A DNA stretch of 51,249 nt from Moorena producens 3L (GTDB taxonomy: Bacteria; Cyanobacteriota; Cyanobacteriia; Cyanobacteriales; Coleofasciculaceae). The position numbers and the translations under genes were made by a program. The DNA is taken from NCBI RefSeq assembly GCF_000211815.1, contig NZ_GL890874.1:4142-55390 (forward strand). Reading direction: 5' to 3'. Position 1 is the stretch's first letter. Each line of letters starts with the position of its first letter. The notes under the pieces were generated by a model that was not told the DNA's origin, made no database searches, and worked only from the letters and a program-made list of their open reading frames with translations. Shown one piece after another: positions 39,367 through 49,000 of the stretch.

Positions 39367-41655
39367 ATGTCTTCAAGAATTACTCCCGAACAAATTGACC
39401 GGATCGTAGGAAACCAACATCATAACCCCTTTGAGGTGCTTGGTTCCCATAAATTTGAGCAGGATGGTAAGGTTTGTTGGGTAGTGCGGGCTTATCTACC
39501 AAATGCAGAAGCAGCATGGGTACTTCTGCCAACGGAAAGGAAGTCTTACCCAATGCAATCGGTACACCATCCTCACTTCTTTGAGGTGGAAATTGAAATA
39601 CCTCGGCTGGCTAATTACCAACTGCGGATTAAAAAAGGCGGACGCGAATGGGTTAGCTATGACCCCTATGGCTTCCGTTCTGCCAAACTAACCGAGTTTG
39701 ATTTGCACTTATTTGCCGAAGGGAATCATCACCGCATCTACGAGAAACTGGGGGCTCATCCTACAGAAATTGATCGGGTTGAGGGAGTCTATTTTGCCGT
39801 TTGGGCACCTAATGCTCGTAATGTTTCAGTCATCGGAGATTTTAATGATTGGGATGGGCGTCAACATCAGATGCGCAAAGGAGCCACCGGTATCTGGGAA
39901 CTATTTATTCCTGAACTGGGAGTAGGAGCAGCCTACAAGTACGAGATTAAAAATTCCGAAGGTCATATCTATCAAAAATCTGACCCCTATGGTTTCCAAC
40001 AAGAGGTCAGACCGAAAACTGCTTCTATTGTTACCGACTTGGATGGCTATGAGTGGCATGATCATGACTGGATGGAGCATCGGCGTCACACTGACCCCTT
40101 GAGGCAACCGATTTCTGTCTATGAGATACATCTGGGCTCTTGGCTTCATGGGTCCTCAGCTGAACTTCCTCAGGGAGCAAATGGTGAAACCCTAACGGTG
40201 GTAACCGTTTCAGACCTCAAACCAGGAGCCCGTTTCCTGACTTACCGAGAACTAGCCCAAAAATTAATTCCTTATATCAAAGAATTGGGCTTCACCCATA
40301 TCGAAATCTTGCCTTTGGCGGAGCATCCCTTTGATGGGTCTTGGGGCTATCAGCTTACCGGTTACTATGCTTGTACCTCGCGCTATGGTAGCCCACAAGA
40401 CTTGATGTTTTTGATCGACCAGTGCCACCAAAATGGGATTGGGGTAATTTTGGATTGGGTCCCCGGTCATTTCCCCAAAGATGCTCATGGTTTGGCTTTC
40501 TTTGATGGTACTCATCTCTATGAATACGCGGATCCCCGTCAGGGTGAACATCAGGAGTGGGGAACCTTAGTCTTCAACTATGGCCGTAACGAAGTGCGGA
40601 ATTTTCTGGTAGCTAACGCTTTGTTCTGGTTTGATAAGTACCACATTGATGGGATGCGGGTGGATGCCGTAGCATCTATGCTCTATCTAGACTATTTACG
40701 TGGGGATAGACAATGGATACCAAACCAGTATGGGGGTCGGGAAAATCTTGAAGCGGTGGATTTCCTCAGGCAAACTCATCACGTAATTTTTGGTTATTAT
40801 CCTGGTGTTCTCTCCATTGCCGAAGAGTCAACGGATTGGCCGATGGTGTCTTGGCCAAATTATTTAGGAGGTTTGGGATTTAATCTGAAGTGGAATATGG
40901 GCTGGATGCATGATACACTAGATTATTTTAGCATGGATCCCTGGTTTCGCCAGTTCCACCAGAATAATGTTACCTTCAGCATGTGGTACAACCATGCTGA
41001 GAATTATATGCTTGCCCTATCTCATGATGAGGTGGTTCATGGCAAGAGTAATATGCTCGGGAAAATTCCCGGGGATGAGTGGCTCAAGTTTGCTAATCTC
41101 CGCTGTCTGTATGCTTATATGTTTGCTCACCCAGGTAAGAAAACTCTATTTATGAGTATGGAGTTCGGTCAGTGGAGTGAGTGGAATGTCTGGGGAGATT
41201 TGGAGTGGGATTTGTTGCAATATCAACCCCATAAAAATTTGAAGCAGTTTATTACTGACCTGAATTATTTGTATCGTAGGGAACCAGCGCTTTATACTCA
41301 GGATTTTGACCAGGACGGGTTTGAATGGATTGATTGTAGTGACAATCGCCATAGTGTCGTGTCATTCATTCGCTATGCTCACGATTCGGAAGAGTTTATT
41401 GTGACAGTGTGCAATTTTACCCCTCAGCCCCATAGTCATTATCGAGTAGGAGTCCCCGAGATGGGATTCTACAAGGAATTGCTCAATAGTGATGCTCGCC
41501 AATACGGTGGTAGTAATATGGGGAATCTAGGGGGTAAGTGGACAGATGAATGGTTCTTCCACAATCATTACTATTCCCTAGATTTGTGTTTGCCACCCCT
41601 GGGAGTGTTAATTTTAAAGCTTGATGATCAGAAGACTCAAGCAGAGTTGCAGTAG
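39367..41655 (+). CDS. glgB: 1,4-alpha-glucan branching enzyme GlgB
   Basis: A 762-aa GH13 enzyme that makes alpha-1,6 branches in glycogen. The N1 region and CBM48 domain (YFAVWAPNARNVSVIGDFNDWDG, about residues 140-165) precede the (beta/alpha)8 barrel. The motifs are VILDWVPGHF, GMRVDAVASMLYLDY (nucleophile Asp about 432), LSIAEESTDWP (acid/base Glu about 485) and ALSHDEVVHGK (about 553). The C-terminal domain ends PLGVLILKL. Length and order match cyanobacterial GlgB. The small exported gene precedes it. Confidence 0.95.
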   Translation: MSSRITPEQIDRIVGNQHHNPFEVLGSHKFEQDGKVCWVVRAYLPNAEAAWVLLPTERKSYPMQSVHHPHFFEVEIEIPRLANYQLRIKKGGREWVSYDPYGFRSAKLTEFDLHLFAEGNHHRIYEKLGAHPTEIDRVEGVYFAVWAPNARNVSVIGDFNDWDGRQHQMRKGATGIWELFIPELGVGAAYKYEIKNSEGHIYQKSDPYGFQQEVRPKTASIVTDLDGYEWHDHDWMEHRRHTDPLRQPISVYEIHLGSWLHGSSAELPQGANGETLTVVTVSDLKPGARFLTYRELAQKLIPYIKELGFTHIEILPLAEHPFDGSWGYQLTGYYACTSRYGSPQDLMFLIDQCHQNGIGVILDWVPGHFPKDAHGLAFFDGTHLYEYADPRQGEHQEWGTLVFNYGRNEVRNFLVANALFWFDKYHIDGMRVDAVASMLYLDYLRGDRQWIPNQYGGRENLEAVDFLRQTHHVIFGYYPGVLSIAEESTDWPMVSWPNYLGGLGFNLKWNMGWMHDTLDYFSMDPWFRQFHQNNVTFSMWYNHAENYMLALSHDEVVHGKSNMLGKIPGDEWLKFANLRCLYAYMFAHPGKKTLFMSMEFGQWSEWNVWGDLEWDLLQYQPHKNLKQFITDLNYLYRREPALYTQDFDQDGFEWIDCSDNRHSVVSFIRYAHDSEEFIVTVCNFTPQPHSHYRVGVPEMGFYKELLNSDARQYGGSNMGNLGGKWTDEWFFHNHYYSLDLCLPPLGVLILKLDDQKTQAELQ

Positions 41656-41797
41656 TGGGGAACTTCTGGAAGTGTGGGGAGATGGGGAGATGGGGAGCCA
41701 GATCAACAACTTTTCAAAACTTTCCTGTATGGCTACTCCCGATTCCCGATTCTAAATTCTCAATTCTCAATTCTCAATTCCCAATTCCCTGCTGCCC

Positions 41798-42406
41798 TCA
41801 ATAACAATATTTCTTACTGTTATTCGGTTTAGGATGATATCTACCCTTGCGCAGGGCTCCGATTAGGGTGGATACGTAAACGCAACGTTGGGTGGTGATA
41901 TTGTTATTATTATTCTTGGTGATTAGGGTGATTTGTCCCAGTTGTCCGTTGGTGTTTCCTTTGTGGTTAAACTGGACTCGCCATGGTCCAGTATTTGAAC
42001 AGTCTCCCTTTGGTTTGGCTAGGGTAGTTTCGGATTTACCTTTCTTATTTTTGTCTTTGTAGATGGCAATGGTAGGGCTTAGGCTATGCCAATGGACTTG
42101 ATCTAAGATGCATGTTTTTCCCATCGCTCGGTGAATTGACCACTGGACAATACCATCTTGTTCTCGAAAGCTAGTTTGCCAGGTCGCTTTGTCTCGTTTG
42201 GCGTTGCTTTGGGCAATCCGCATGGCTCGGTAGATTTCGTCTTGGGCTATGTTGAGCTGCAGATGATTGATAAAGGTAAGCCAGCTGGGGGTTGCGATCG
42301 CAGCCAATAGTCCAACTACTAACACTATCAGAATAGTTTCCAGTAGAGTGAATCCAGCGATCGCATCAGCTCGGGATTGATCGCCCTGTTGGCTATTGAA
42401 TTGCAT
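41798..42406 (-). CDS. Type IV pseudopilin, GspH/FimT type, last gene of the hps-like series
   Basis: A 202-aa prepilin with the type III signal ADAIAGFTLLETILIVLVVGLLAAIATPSWLTF: cleavage would be after the Gly before FTLLE, with Glu at +5. PSWL(A/T)F and the following region resemble the hpsD-like protein encoded upstream, so this is probably a paralogue. The mature part contains WRVQFNHKGNTNGQLGQITL and ends NNSKKYCY, with C-terminal Cys as in other pseudopilins. It is separated from hpsD by a 579-bp gap containing repeats and a protease remnant. It presumably assembles with the other pseudopilins into a pilus-like polysaccharide export machine. Confidence 0.85.
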   Translation of the reverse strand: MQFNSQQGDQSRADAIAGFTLLETILIVLVVGLLAAIATPSWLTFINHLQLNIAQDEIYRAMRIAQSNAKRDKATWQTSFREQDGIVQWSIHRAMGKTCILDQVHWHSLSPTIAIYKDKNKKGKSETTLAKPKGDCSNTGPWRVQFNHKGNTNGQLGQITLITKNNNNNITTQRCVYVSTLIGALRKGRYHPKPNNSKKYCY

Positions 42407-42828
42407 GGACTATCACCCTGATTTTAAGTTTGACCTTTGGTTTAATTGTGCCTAAGCTATCAGCTATTAGCTATCAGCGTGTCGCGTATCAGCTATCAGC
42501 TTAAGGCTGACGGCTGACGGCACCTCAAGTAGCGTGGCCAAAGGCCACGGCTGACGGCTGAATACTTACAATTGTTGCTTGATATAGTTTGATTTAATTT
42601 AATTTTTTGAACGACTAACAGGGAGAATGTTCTGAAAAAAAAAGACCTGAAATAGCGATTTCAGAACTTTTTCGGTTGTCTTTAGTTTAGCTTTATTGTT
42701 ATTGGGAAGGGATTAGGGAGTAGGGAGTAGTTGCGTAGGGTGCGTGATCAGACGGGCTGGCACTCATTTTCCGCCTCGTCGTCAGCCTTTGCACAGCCCG
42801 CCCCGTAACGCACCACCGGGTCTATAAG
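42407..42828. repeat. Repeat region with 88-bp inverted-tip element
   Basis: 42450-42570 holds AGCTATC and CTGACGG heptamer runs with a GTGGCCAAAGGCCACGG palindrome. 42730-42817 is an 88-bp element starting GTTGCGTAGGGTGCGTGATC and ending CCCCGTAACGCACCACC, with inverted tips. A second copy lies at 45698-45785. Confidence 0.8.
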
Positions 42829-42980
42829 CTAGTCTCCCAGACTCAACAAACCAGCTTTTTTGTCTACCACTAAGGGTCTTTCCTCTAGCCAGGGTAAACC
42901 CAACAAAACTTCAGTAATTTCTGTACCAGCTAATACTGGTATAGTTAATTCTTGACCATCTAGGCAAAACTCAGCACTAT
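42829..42980 (-). pseudogene. C-terminal remnant of a clan AA aspartic-protease-like gene
   Basis: An open stretch of about 50 codons reads CLDGQELTIPVLAGTEITEV and continues LLGLPWLEERPLVVDKKAGLLSLGD before a TAG stop. The IPVLAG.EITE.LLGL.WL pattern matches the C-terminal half of cyanobacterial retropepsin-like (clan AA) proteases. There is no start codon in a good context, the catalytic D-T/S-G half is missing, and the frame runs back into the 3' end of the pseudopilin gene. It is a broken fragment, probably left when repeats or a mobile element rearranged this spacer. Confidence 0.6.
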
Positions 42981-42985
42981 GTTGA

Positions 42986-43621
42986 CTAAGGACATCCCTC
43001 TTTTCTGTCAGTTTCTAGGGCACCCAAGATAGTTTTTACTATTACACATCGCTTGGTAGCTTCAATAGGGTTATCTTTATCCTTAGAATCAGGAACAGCT
43101 ACTACGATAGCTAAGCCATTTCCAATGTCTGGATCCTCTAGAACGCCCTGGTTATCAAAGGTAATGGTTTTATCGTCACTTAAACCCGATAATGTTCCGC
43201 CAGATTTGTTGTCATCAATTAGGTTTGTAGCAATCCAAACTTGGTCTGGTTTGACCCCTAAATCACCAACTAAACTCTGCCATTGAAAGGTCTCAGGTGT
43301 TTGAGCATTGCCCTGATTATCCTTAGCCTGATGAACAGCAGCTTGTGGATCATTGCCGTTCATCCTAAAACTAACACTGTAGCTGAGTTTTTTATTTTTA
43401 GCTTGTCGCTGGGCTTCCTGGATTACACTTAATACTCTCTCATTCACTTTACCCACTCGTTGTCGATTCACAAATGCCAGCCAGCTGGGAGCAGCAATTG
43501 AGGATAAAATTCCTACTAGTAATATAACTACTATTAATTCGATCAACGTGAAGCCAGCATCCTGATTTGGTTTCCGGCTTAGGGTTTTATGATATAACAT
43601 TTTTAGTTGAGATGTAAACAT
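42986..43621 (-). CDS. hpsD: Hormogonium polysaccharide pseudopilin, HpsD-like
   Basis: A 211-aa pseudopilin of GspH/FimT type. The prepilin leader NQDAGFTLIELIVVILLVGILSSIAAPSWLAF (processing after Gly, Glu at +5) follows a basic leader of about 24 residues; ATG at 43600 (MLYHK) is an alternative start. The mature part has a beta-rich C-terminal domain with ITFDNQGVL and RCVIVKTILGALE, plus a terminal Cys. In Nostoc punctiforme, hpsB, hpsC and hpsD encode pseudopilins needed for hormogonium polysaccharide and gliding. Gene order here (hpsA-B-C-D in the - direction) matches; the letter D is assigned by order. Confidence 0.82.
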   Translation of the reverse strand: MFTSQLKMLYHKTLSRKPNQDAGFTLIELIVVILLVGILSSIAAPSWLAFVNRQRVGKVNERVLSVIQEAQRQAKNKKLSYSVSFRMNGNDPQAAVHQAKDNQGNAQTPETFQWQSLVGDLGVKPDQVWIATNLIDDNKSGGTLSGLSDDKTITFDNQGVLEDPDIGNGLAIVVAVPDSKDKDNPIEATKRCVIVKTILGALETDRKEGCP

Positions 43622-43803
43622 ATAATTAATAGAAAACGGTAACTACATAAAATGCTATAGCGTTTCTGATATTTATCAAGTACATTCAATCTTATTCCTC
43701 CATTCCCCCCTTATTAAGGGGGGTGAGGGGGGATCCTTACTCCCTACTCCCTAAAAAAACGTACCTCACCCAATTCCAAACTGCTATATTAGTTAATATT
43801 CAA

Positions 43804-43951
43804 GAAACCCCGTCCTTCAATTTGCATGGTTACACTAGGAAAATAGCGAGACCGGTCTTCTTTGTATTCATAGTCCTAAGAAACCCCGTCCTTCAATTTG
43901 CATGGTTACGGTCGGGAAATAGCTAGACCGGTTTGGTTTGTATTCATAGTC
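43804..43951 (-). repeat. Tandem duplication of the hpsC 3' end
   Basis: Two 72-bp copies lie 76 bp apart: 43880-43951 inside the gene and 43804-43875 across and beyond the stop. The inner copy encodes DYEYKPNRSSYFPTVTMQIE. The outer copy, one frame off, would encode DYEYKEDRSRYFPSVTMQIE followed by GRGFLNIN and a stop. The 76-bp period shifts the frame, so only the inner copy is translated in phase. Confidence 0.9.
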
Positions 43952-44842
43952 ATTTGGATTATTTTTGAGCCGAGCTAAAGCATTCCCTATCAAAAATAAT
44001 TGGGCAATTCTTTTTTCTGCATCCACACAAGCATAGAAGCCACCGTTTGGTTCACTTGGAACTAGCAAATAATTATTTGGACAATCTGGTGTTATTGCCG
44101 TTGCTTTGTTGTCAATGTAATCTACCAAGATTTGAGCTTTAGTAGTGTAAGGAGCATCCTCTTTTGTCCACTGATTCAATTTTTCCTTGAGGCTGTTTCC
44201 TTTCTTGCTAAGATCAAAGGATTTAAAGCCTGGGCTAGCAGGTATACCAACTTTATTTACTTTATTTGAAGTGACATCGATGATTTTATCATAAACTTCA
44301 AACCGACCAATTCTAGCAATATTTGACCACTTATCATTTTCTTCAGTGATTAAGTAATAGGCAACCAAAGCATAGACAAAGGTATCATTTTTATTGGTAA
44401 AGTCGCCAATGGTTTTGCCATTGACTTTGTCTTCTCTATAAAAATACTTCCGCTTCCAGAATACCAGCACAGGTTGACAGTTACCTTTGTTACAACCTGG
44501 TGCTGCAGCAACTGGTGGGATTTGGTCTTGGATTCCAGAGTCGTCCGCTGTTCCAGCATTGTCTCTTTCAACTCCAGAAGCATCATAGATATAGACCGCT
44601 TGCTCCAAGTCTCTGGCTATGTAGTCCATAGCGGCTTGGATTTCTTGTTCTGAGGTAGCTTTGGCTTGCTCTTTACGGTCTGTATCGACAATAGTAATCA
44701 TAAATCTTAATAGTGGCGCGATGATCAGTACCGCAACAATCATGGCCACCAGGAGTTCAATTAAGGTGAAGCCGCCATGGTTGATCTTAGGCTTATTGTT
44801 TTTGAGTTGATGGGCGAGTAACTTTCTGAGTGAGCTAATCAT
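43868..44842 (-). CDS. hpsC: Hormogonium polysaccharide pseudopilin, HpsC-like (PilW type)
   Basis: A 324-aa PilW-like pseudopilin. The prepilin motif KINHGGFTLIELLVAMIVAVLIIAPLLRFM has processing after Gly and Glu at +5; it is followed by the N-terminal helix. DYIARDLEQAVYIYDA is typical of PilW/GspJ-like minor pilins. A CNKGNCQPVLVFWKRKYF segment with paired cysteines fits an extracytoplasmic domain. The C-terminus ends in TMQIEGRGFLGL because of a frame-shifting tandem duplication of the last 72 bp; the ancestral end was probably GRGFLNIN. Only a few residues change, so the protein is probably functional. It lies 54 bp after hpsB. Confidence 0.85.
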   Translation of the reverse strand: MISSLRKLLAHQLKNNKPKINHGGFTLIELLVAMIVAVLIIAPLLRFMITIVDTDRKEQAKATSEQEIQAAMDYIARDLEQAVYIYDASGVERDNAGTADDSGIQDQIPPVAAAPGCNKGNCQPVLVFWKRKYFYREDKVNGKTIGDFTNKNDTFVYALVAYYLITEENDKWSNIARIGRFEVYDKIIDVTSNKVNKVGIPASPGFKSFDLSKKGNSLKEKLNQWTKEDAPYTTKAQILVDYIDNKATAITPDCPNNYLLVPSEPNGGFYACVDAEKRIAQLFLIGNALARLKNNPNDYEYKPNRSSYFPTVTMQIEGRGFLGL

Positions 44843-44896
44843 GGTTAGGGTTTTTGTTAGTAGTATTTGATAGTAATTACCGTATTCGTTACAAGA

Positions 44897-45586
44897 TTAT
44901 TTACAACCCCCTAGGCGCTGGCAAAAAAGGCTAAAATCGGGTTTACCTGTGGTAATTTCTGTAGTCATTTCTACTAGGGGGGCTTTGCGATCGCTTAATC
45001 CTGGTCCCCTGGCTTTTGCCTTAGCCCCCTTCTCACCAATGGTCAAGTCACCTTTATCCTTAAAGGCATCGGCTCGGTAAACCCGCACCCCCAGAAAGTA
45101 GCTTTTATCAATATTATTACTTGGGTCTCCTGATGAAGTGATACTCCGAAATGCCTGGATGATTAAGTCTCTTGGACTGTCACTACTACAGCCACCTTCA
45201 TCGAGATCTATACAGTAAATACTGGTATTAGGGTCATTCTCGCAATAGGAATTTTTGTTACAACCGTTTAACTTTGATGTTGGAGGAGGAGCATCAGTCT
45301 TCGCAAATTTATCTCTTTTTGTTCGTATGTCGTCATCTGTCATAGTTACCTTGTCTTCGGGATGGTCGATGGCTCCACTCCGCACACCATCGATGTAGCC
45401 TCTAGCTGCTTGCACTGCTAGTTCTACTCGTCGCGATTGGACTCGATTGGCCACCCCTAAAACAATCATGGGTGAGATGCCAAGCATCAGAATAGTAATG
45501 ATCAGCATTGCCATCAAGGATTCCATGATTGTGAAACCAGCATCTGATGATTGACAAAGGGGTTGTTGCTTCTGGGGATTGATCAT
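44897..45586 (-). CDS. hpsB: Hormogonium polysaccharide pseudopilin, HpsB-like (PilV type)
   Basis: A 229-aa PilV-like pseudopilin with a class III signal: SSDAGFTIMESLMAMLIITILMLGISPMIVLG (processing after Gly, Glu at +5). RVQSRRVELAVQAARGYIDGVRSG follows the helix, as in PilV/GspI-type minor pilins. Several cysteines (CNKNSYCENDP, CIDLDEGGCSS and a C-terminal CQRLGGCK) point to disulphides in the exported domain. It follows hpsA after a 426-bp repeat-containing gap and precedes hpsC by 54 bp, so hpsB and hpsC are likely cotranscribed. Confidence 0.84.
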   Translation of the reverse strand: MINPQKQQPLCQSSDAGFTIMESLMAMLIITILMLGISPMIVLGVANRVQSRRVELAVQAARGYIDGVRSGAIDHPEDKVTMTDDDIRTKRDKFAKTDAPPPTSKLNGCNKNSYCENDPNTSIYCIDLDEGGCSSDSPRDLIIQAFRSITSSGDPSNNIDKSYFLGVRVYRADAFKDKGDLTIGEKGAKAKARGPGLSDRKAPLVEMTTEITTGKPDFSLFCQRLGGCK

Positions 45587-46012
45587 GATTTAACTATTAA
45601 TTATTAAGGGAGTCGAAATATGTAGGGTGGGCAGTGCTGGAGTTAGATTGATTTGCGTGCCATAGACTTGGATTGGCACTGCCCACCACCGATGGCAGTT
45701 GCGTAGGGTGTGTTAGGGGCGGGCTTGCCATTATTTTTCGCCTCGTAGCCAGTCTTGGGATAGTCCGCCCCGTAACGCACCACCCAAGGTTGGGTAGGCA
45801 CTGCTCGGTTAATTGGGAGTGTCAGATCCCCCCTAACCCCCCTTAACAAGGGGGGAACCGGAGCCAGATGTAGATGTAGGGTGGGCAGTGCATCAGACCA
45901 ATTCATTTTCTGGCAAATCAGGGTGGTAGGCACTGCCCACCACCCTGAGATTAATCACAATCGTGCTTGATTATTCATAGTTCAACCAATTAACCTCCAA
46001 CCTGAAAACCTT
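45587..46012. repeat. Repeat-filled spacer between hpsA and hpsB
   Basis: It contains the second copy of the 88-bp element (45698-45785), several GTAGGGTGGGCAGTGC or inverse blocks (near 45621, 45672, 45876 and 45930), and a CCCCCCTTAACAAGGGGGG-like palindrome near 45836-45856 that also appears at about 43706-43730. A 96-codon frame here is built from repeats and is not called. Confidence 0.8.
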
Positions 46013-49000
46013 TTATTTCCGGCAATAGCGCCCGTTAACCGCTAGATTTCCTTTATCGTCTTTAGCACACAGTAAAGTTTCCACCCAGCTGTCATCTCGG
46101 GAAACTTCCCGGAAAAACTCATCAGGGTCTCCCGCTGAGGGAGTGGTAAACAGGCCAGAGAAAAGGTCTGGTAACTGAGTCAACAGAGCCACATCGAAAC
46201 CATATCGACGTTTGGGTGCCATGTAATAGGGAAGTCGGCCACTAGCAGCGGCATAGGGCATGAAAGACCCATTCCCTCGATCATCATCATCTATCTGGTA
46301 TCCAAATCGACTGGGAACTATTTCATTCGGGGCATTCTGGGAACCATGCCAGAATGGGGCTGTATCATAGGCAGAACGCTTGAACTGGATCAGAGAGCCA
46401 CTGATCCGAGCGGGAATACCGTCTGTTTCCCTGCAGCTTCCTCCCGGTTGCCGCCAGTTTTCTAGGTAACGGACGAAGTTAGCTACACCACCATTATTTT
46501 CCGTTGGGCTTGGGGGACTATCCCCGGAAGCAATCACTAAATTGAAGGTTTCTCCGTCCGGGTTCTGATTGGGATTGGCTCGCTGTGTCCAGCCCTCTTG
46601 GATTTCCACACATTCCCCTTCTCTTATCGGGAGTCCGTTATTCCTTCGTCCGGGTTCAGCAGTCAGGGAATGAACTTGTAGGACTGGTACCAACATCGGT
46701 TGCTCTGTTGTTGGGTTTAATGGCCTTGGGAAAAATAGTGGTCTGTCGGTACCGAAGCTTAGAGCGGTATTGGTAAAATCCAAAGGATCTCTAGTTGTTC
46801 TATACCACAGAGCATGTGGTTGTAATCGAGGTCTGTTGGTAGGGTTGAAAGTATTGTATGGGTATTCTGCGACGGTCCCTGAATTATCTACTGTTCCATC
46901 CGTTCCGTTGATTCCCAGAGGAGTCGGAAGATTATCACTATCTAGCTCCAATTTATTGCCAGTATCCCGTTTGAAAGCAATGCGACGGGGATAGCGTCGA
47001 TCTTTGGGTTCTATGGCAGGTTTTGCGGTTGTGCCGGAGAAAAGTAGATTGACATTATTTCCCACAAGGTCACTAGCCCTTTGCGGTGGATTAACGCCTT
47101 GTGCACTAACCACCCAGTCCTCAGGTCTACAAGCTGAAACCGGTACTTTCCGACAGATTTCCATCACATACTCTGGAAATTCCACCCGTCGCTGAATTGG
47201 AGTTACAAAATTGCTTAGGTAGGAACTGTTTACAGTTCTACCGTTCGGATTTTGTAAAGTACTAGGTTGAGGGTTGCCATTGGCATCTGGAGTATCAATA
47301 CCAGGAGTGCCGTCCACATCCCACCAGTTGGCACTAGTGACAAAATTATTGTCAAATATGCCATTTAGTTTTAGTCCTACAGCAACATGTATCTCAGACT
47401 CCGGAACGCTAATGTCAGTTGTATCACCATCACCATTTAGGTCAAACCCTTGATTAGTATCAGGGTTAAAGTTAATATCCGGCTCATTGAAAGTATCTGT
47501 TAAGTCACCATCCCCATTCACGTCATAACCTATGACAATTTGAGACTCTAGAACCTGAGTGTCACCTCGAACACCGTTGCCATTCAGGTCAGCATTATTA
47601 AAGTTAGCCTCATTTACAGGGTCTATTAAGTCATCATCCGGGTCTAAGTTACTACCCATTGGTATCCCCCTCAGGTCATAGTCGCCATCGGAGCGGTAAC
47701 CAAACTCAAAATTATTAGACAGTAGGGTAACGCTATCAGCAATCACTACTGCTGGTCGCCACAAATCCCCTGAATTACAATTCGGCAATCTATCATCCTC
47801 TTTGCGACAAGCAAAGTTTTCCTCGAGAGTGTCACGACCGTAGAAATTACCATTTTCGCCATCATCCCATTCATCATTTTGCAGTAGTCGATCCTTGAAC
47901 TCTTCCACCAACTTTCCCCCAGGGGTTTGGTGCAAATTAAAGCCGGATTGTATCTTAGACCCAGCGATAACGTTGGGATCAGCTTTGATATACACTGGCA
48001 AATTGGTGGCTAAAATTAAGCCCTTCTCTGCTCCTGGCGGATCGGTCAATTTAAATGAGTTACTTTCGTCTTTACGGGCTAGGACTGTCCCATTGCGTAA
48101 CATAATCCCATTGGGACGGCGGGTGGGGTCAACGGTAAAGTCTACGCTACTGGAGCTGAGATTTTCTTGAGGGGTAGCGTTAGGATCATTCTGACTGAGG
48201 TCTGGTAAAGCATCATCACGGGTGGCGTAGATAACTCCGCTATCGGGTAACAGAAATTCTGGGCTGGGACCTTTGGGTGATGTCCCAATTTCTGTTGTTC
48301 TGAGCAGATTGAGATCCAACACCGTAGTCCTGATTTCCAGAGGCTGACGGTCTTCTATCCCTAGGTCATAGGTATGCTCAGATAAGTTATAGTTATTGGA
48401 CTGGTTAGGAGCCTGATTAATATCCTGGACTTGTCTGGCATTCAAAAAGGACTGTTCGTAGATTGCCCCATGAGGTATCGGTGGACTACCCATAGGAGTA
48501 GCACTGCCGTCTAAAATTGCTAAGGCGCAACTTGCGGTATCAATAGCTGAATTATCAGCTAGGGTGCGCTCACCTGCTGGTTTGAATAAAGCTGTGTTCA
48601 AGGGTTCGTTGACAAGACGCCCATTGGGAAATACTAATTGGGATTGTCGTCTCAGTCTTGAGTCGCCAGCATTTCTACCAGGAAAGGGGTAAACGATGCC
48701 ATTGTTAGACCTTCCTTGGTTAGGATTGCCAGGATCAAATCGCTCATTGTCCCAATCCTGATCCCCAGATGCAAATGCATTGTAAGCCGATGCTTCATCT
48801 GTGGGGTCATAGTAGCTACTGACACAGGCAATCGGTTCTTGGTCAAAATTACCATTTTCTTCTTCTGGGTTCTTTCCTGGGTTTTGGGTGTAGTGATAAA
48901 CGGCGCTTGCCCTCATTAATAGGTCACTTTTCTGGTAAAAATCAGTAATGTCATCACCATTAGGAGCCATACCATTATTATTACCAGTTAAATCACCATC

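Noticed and set aside
45643..45933. 96-aa - strand frame between hpsA and hpsB
   Set aside because: It consists entirely of dispersed repeat elements (88-bp element and GTGGGCAGTGC blocks).
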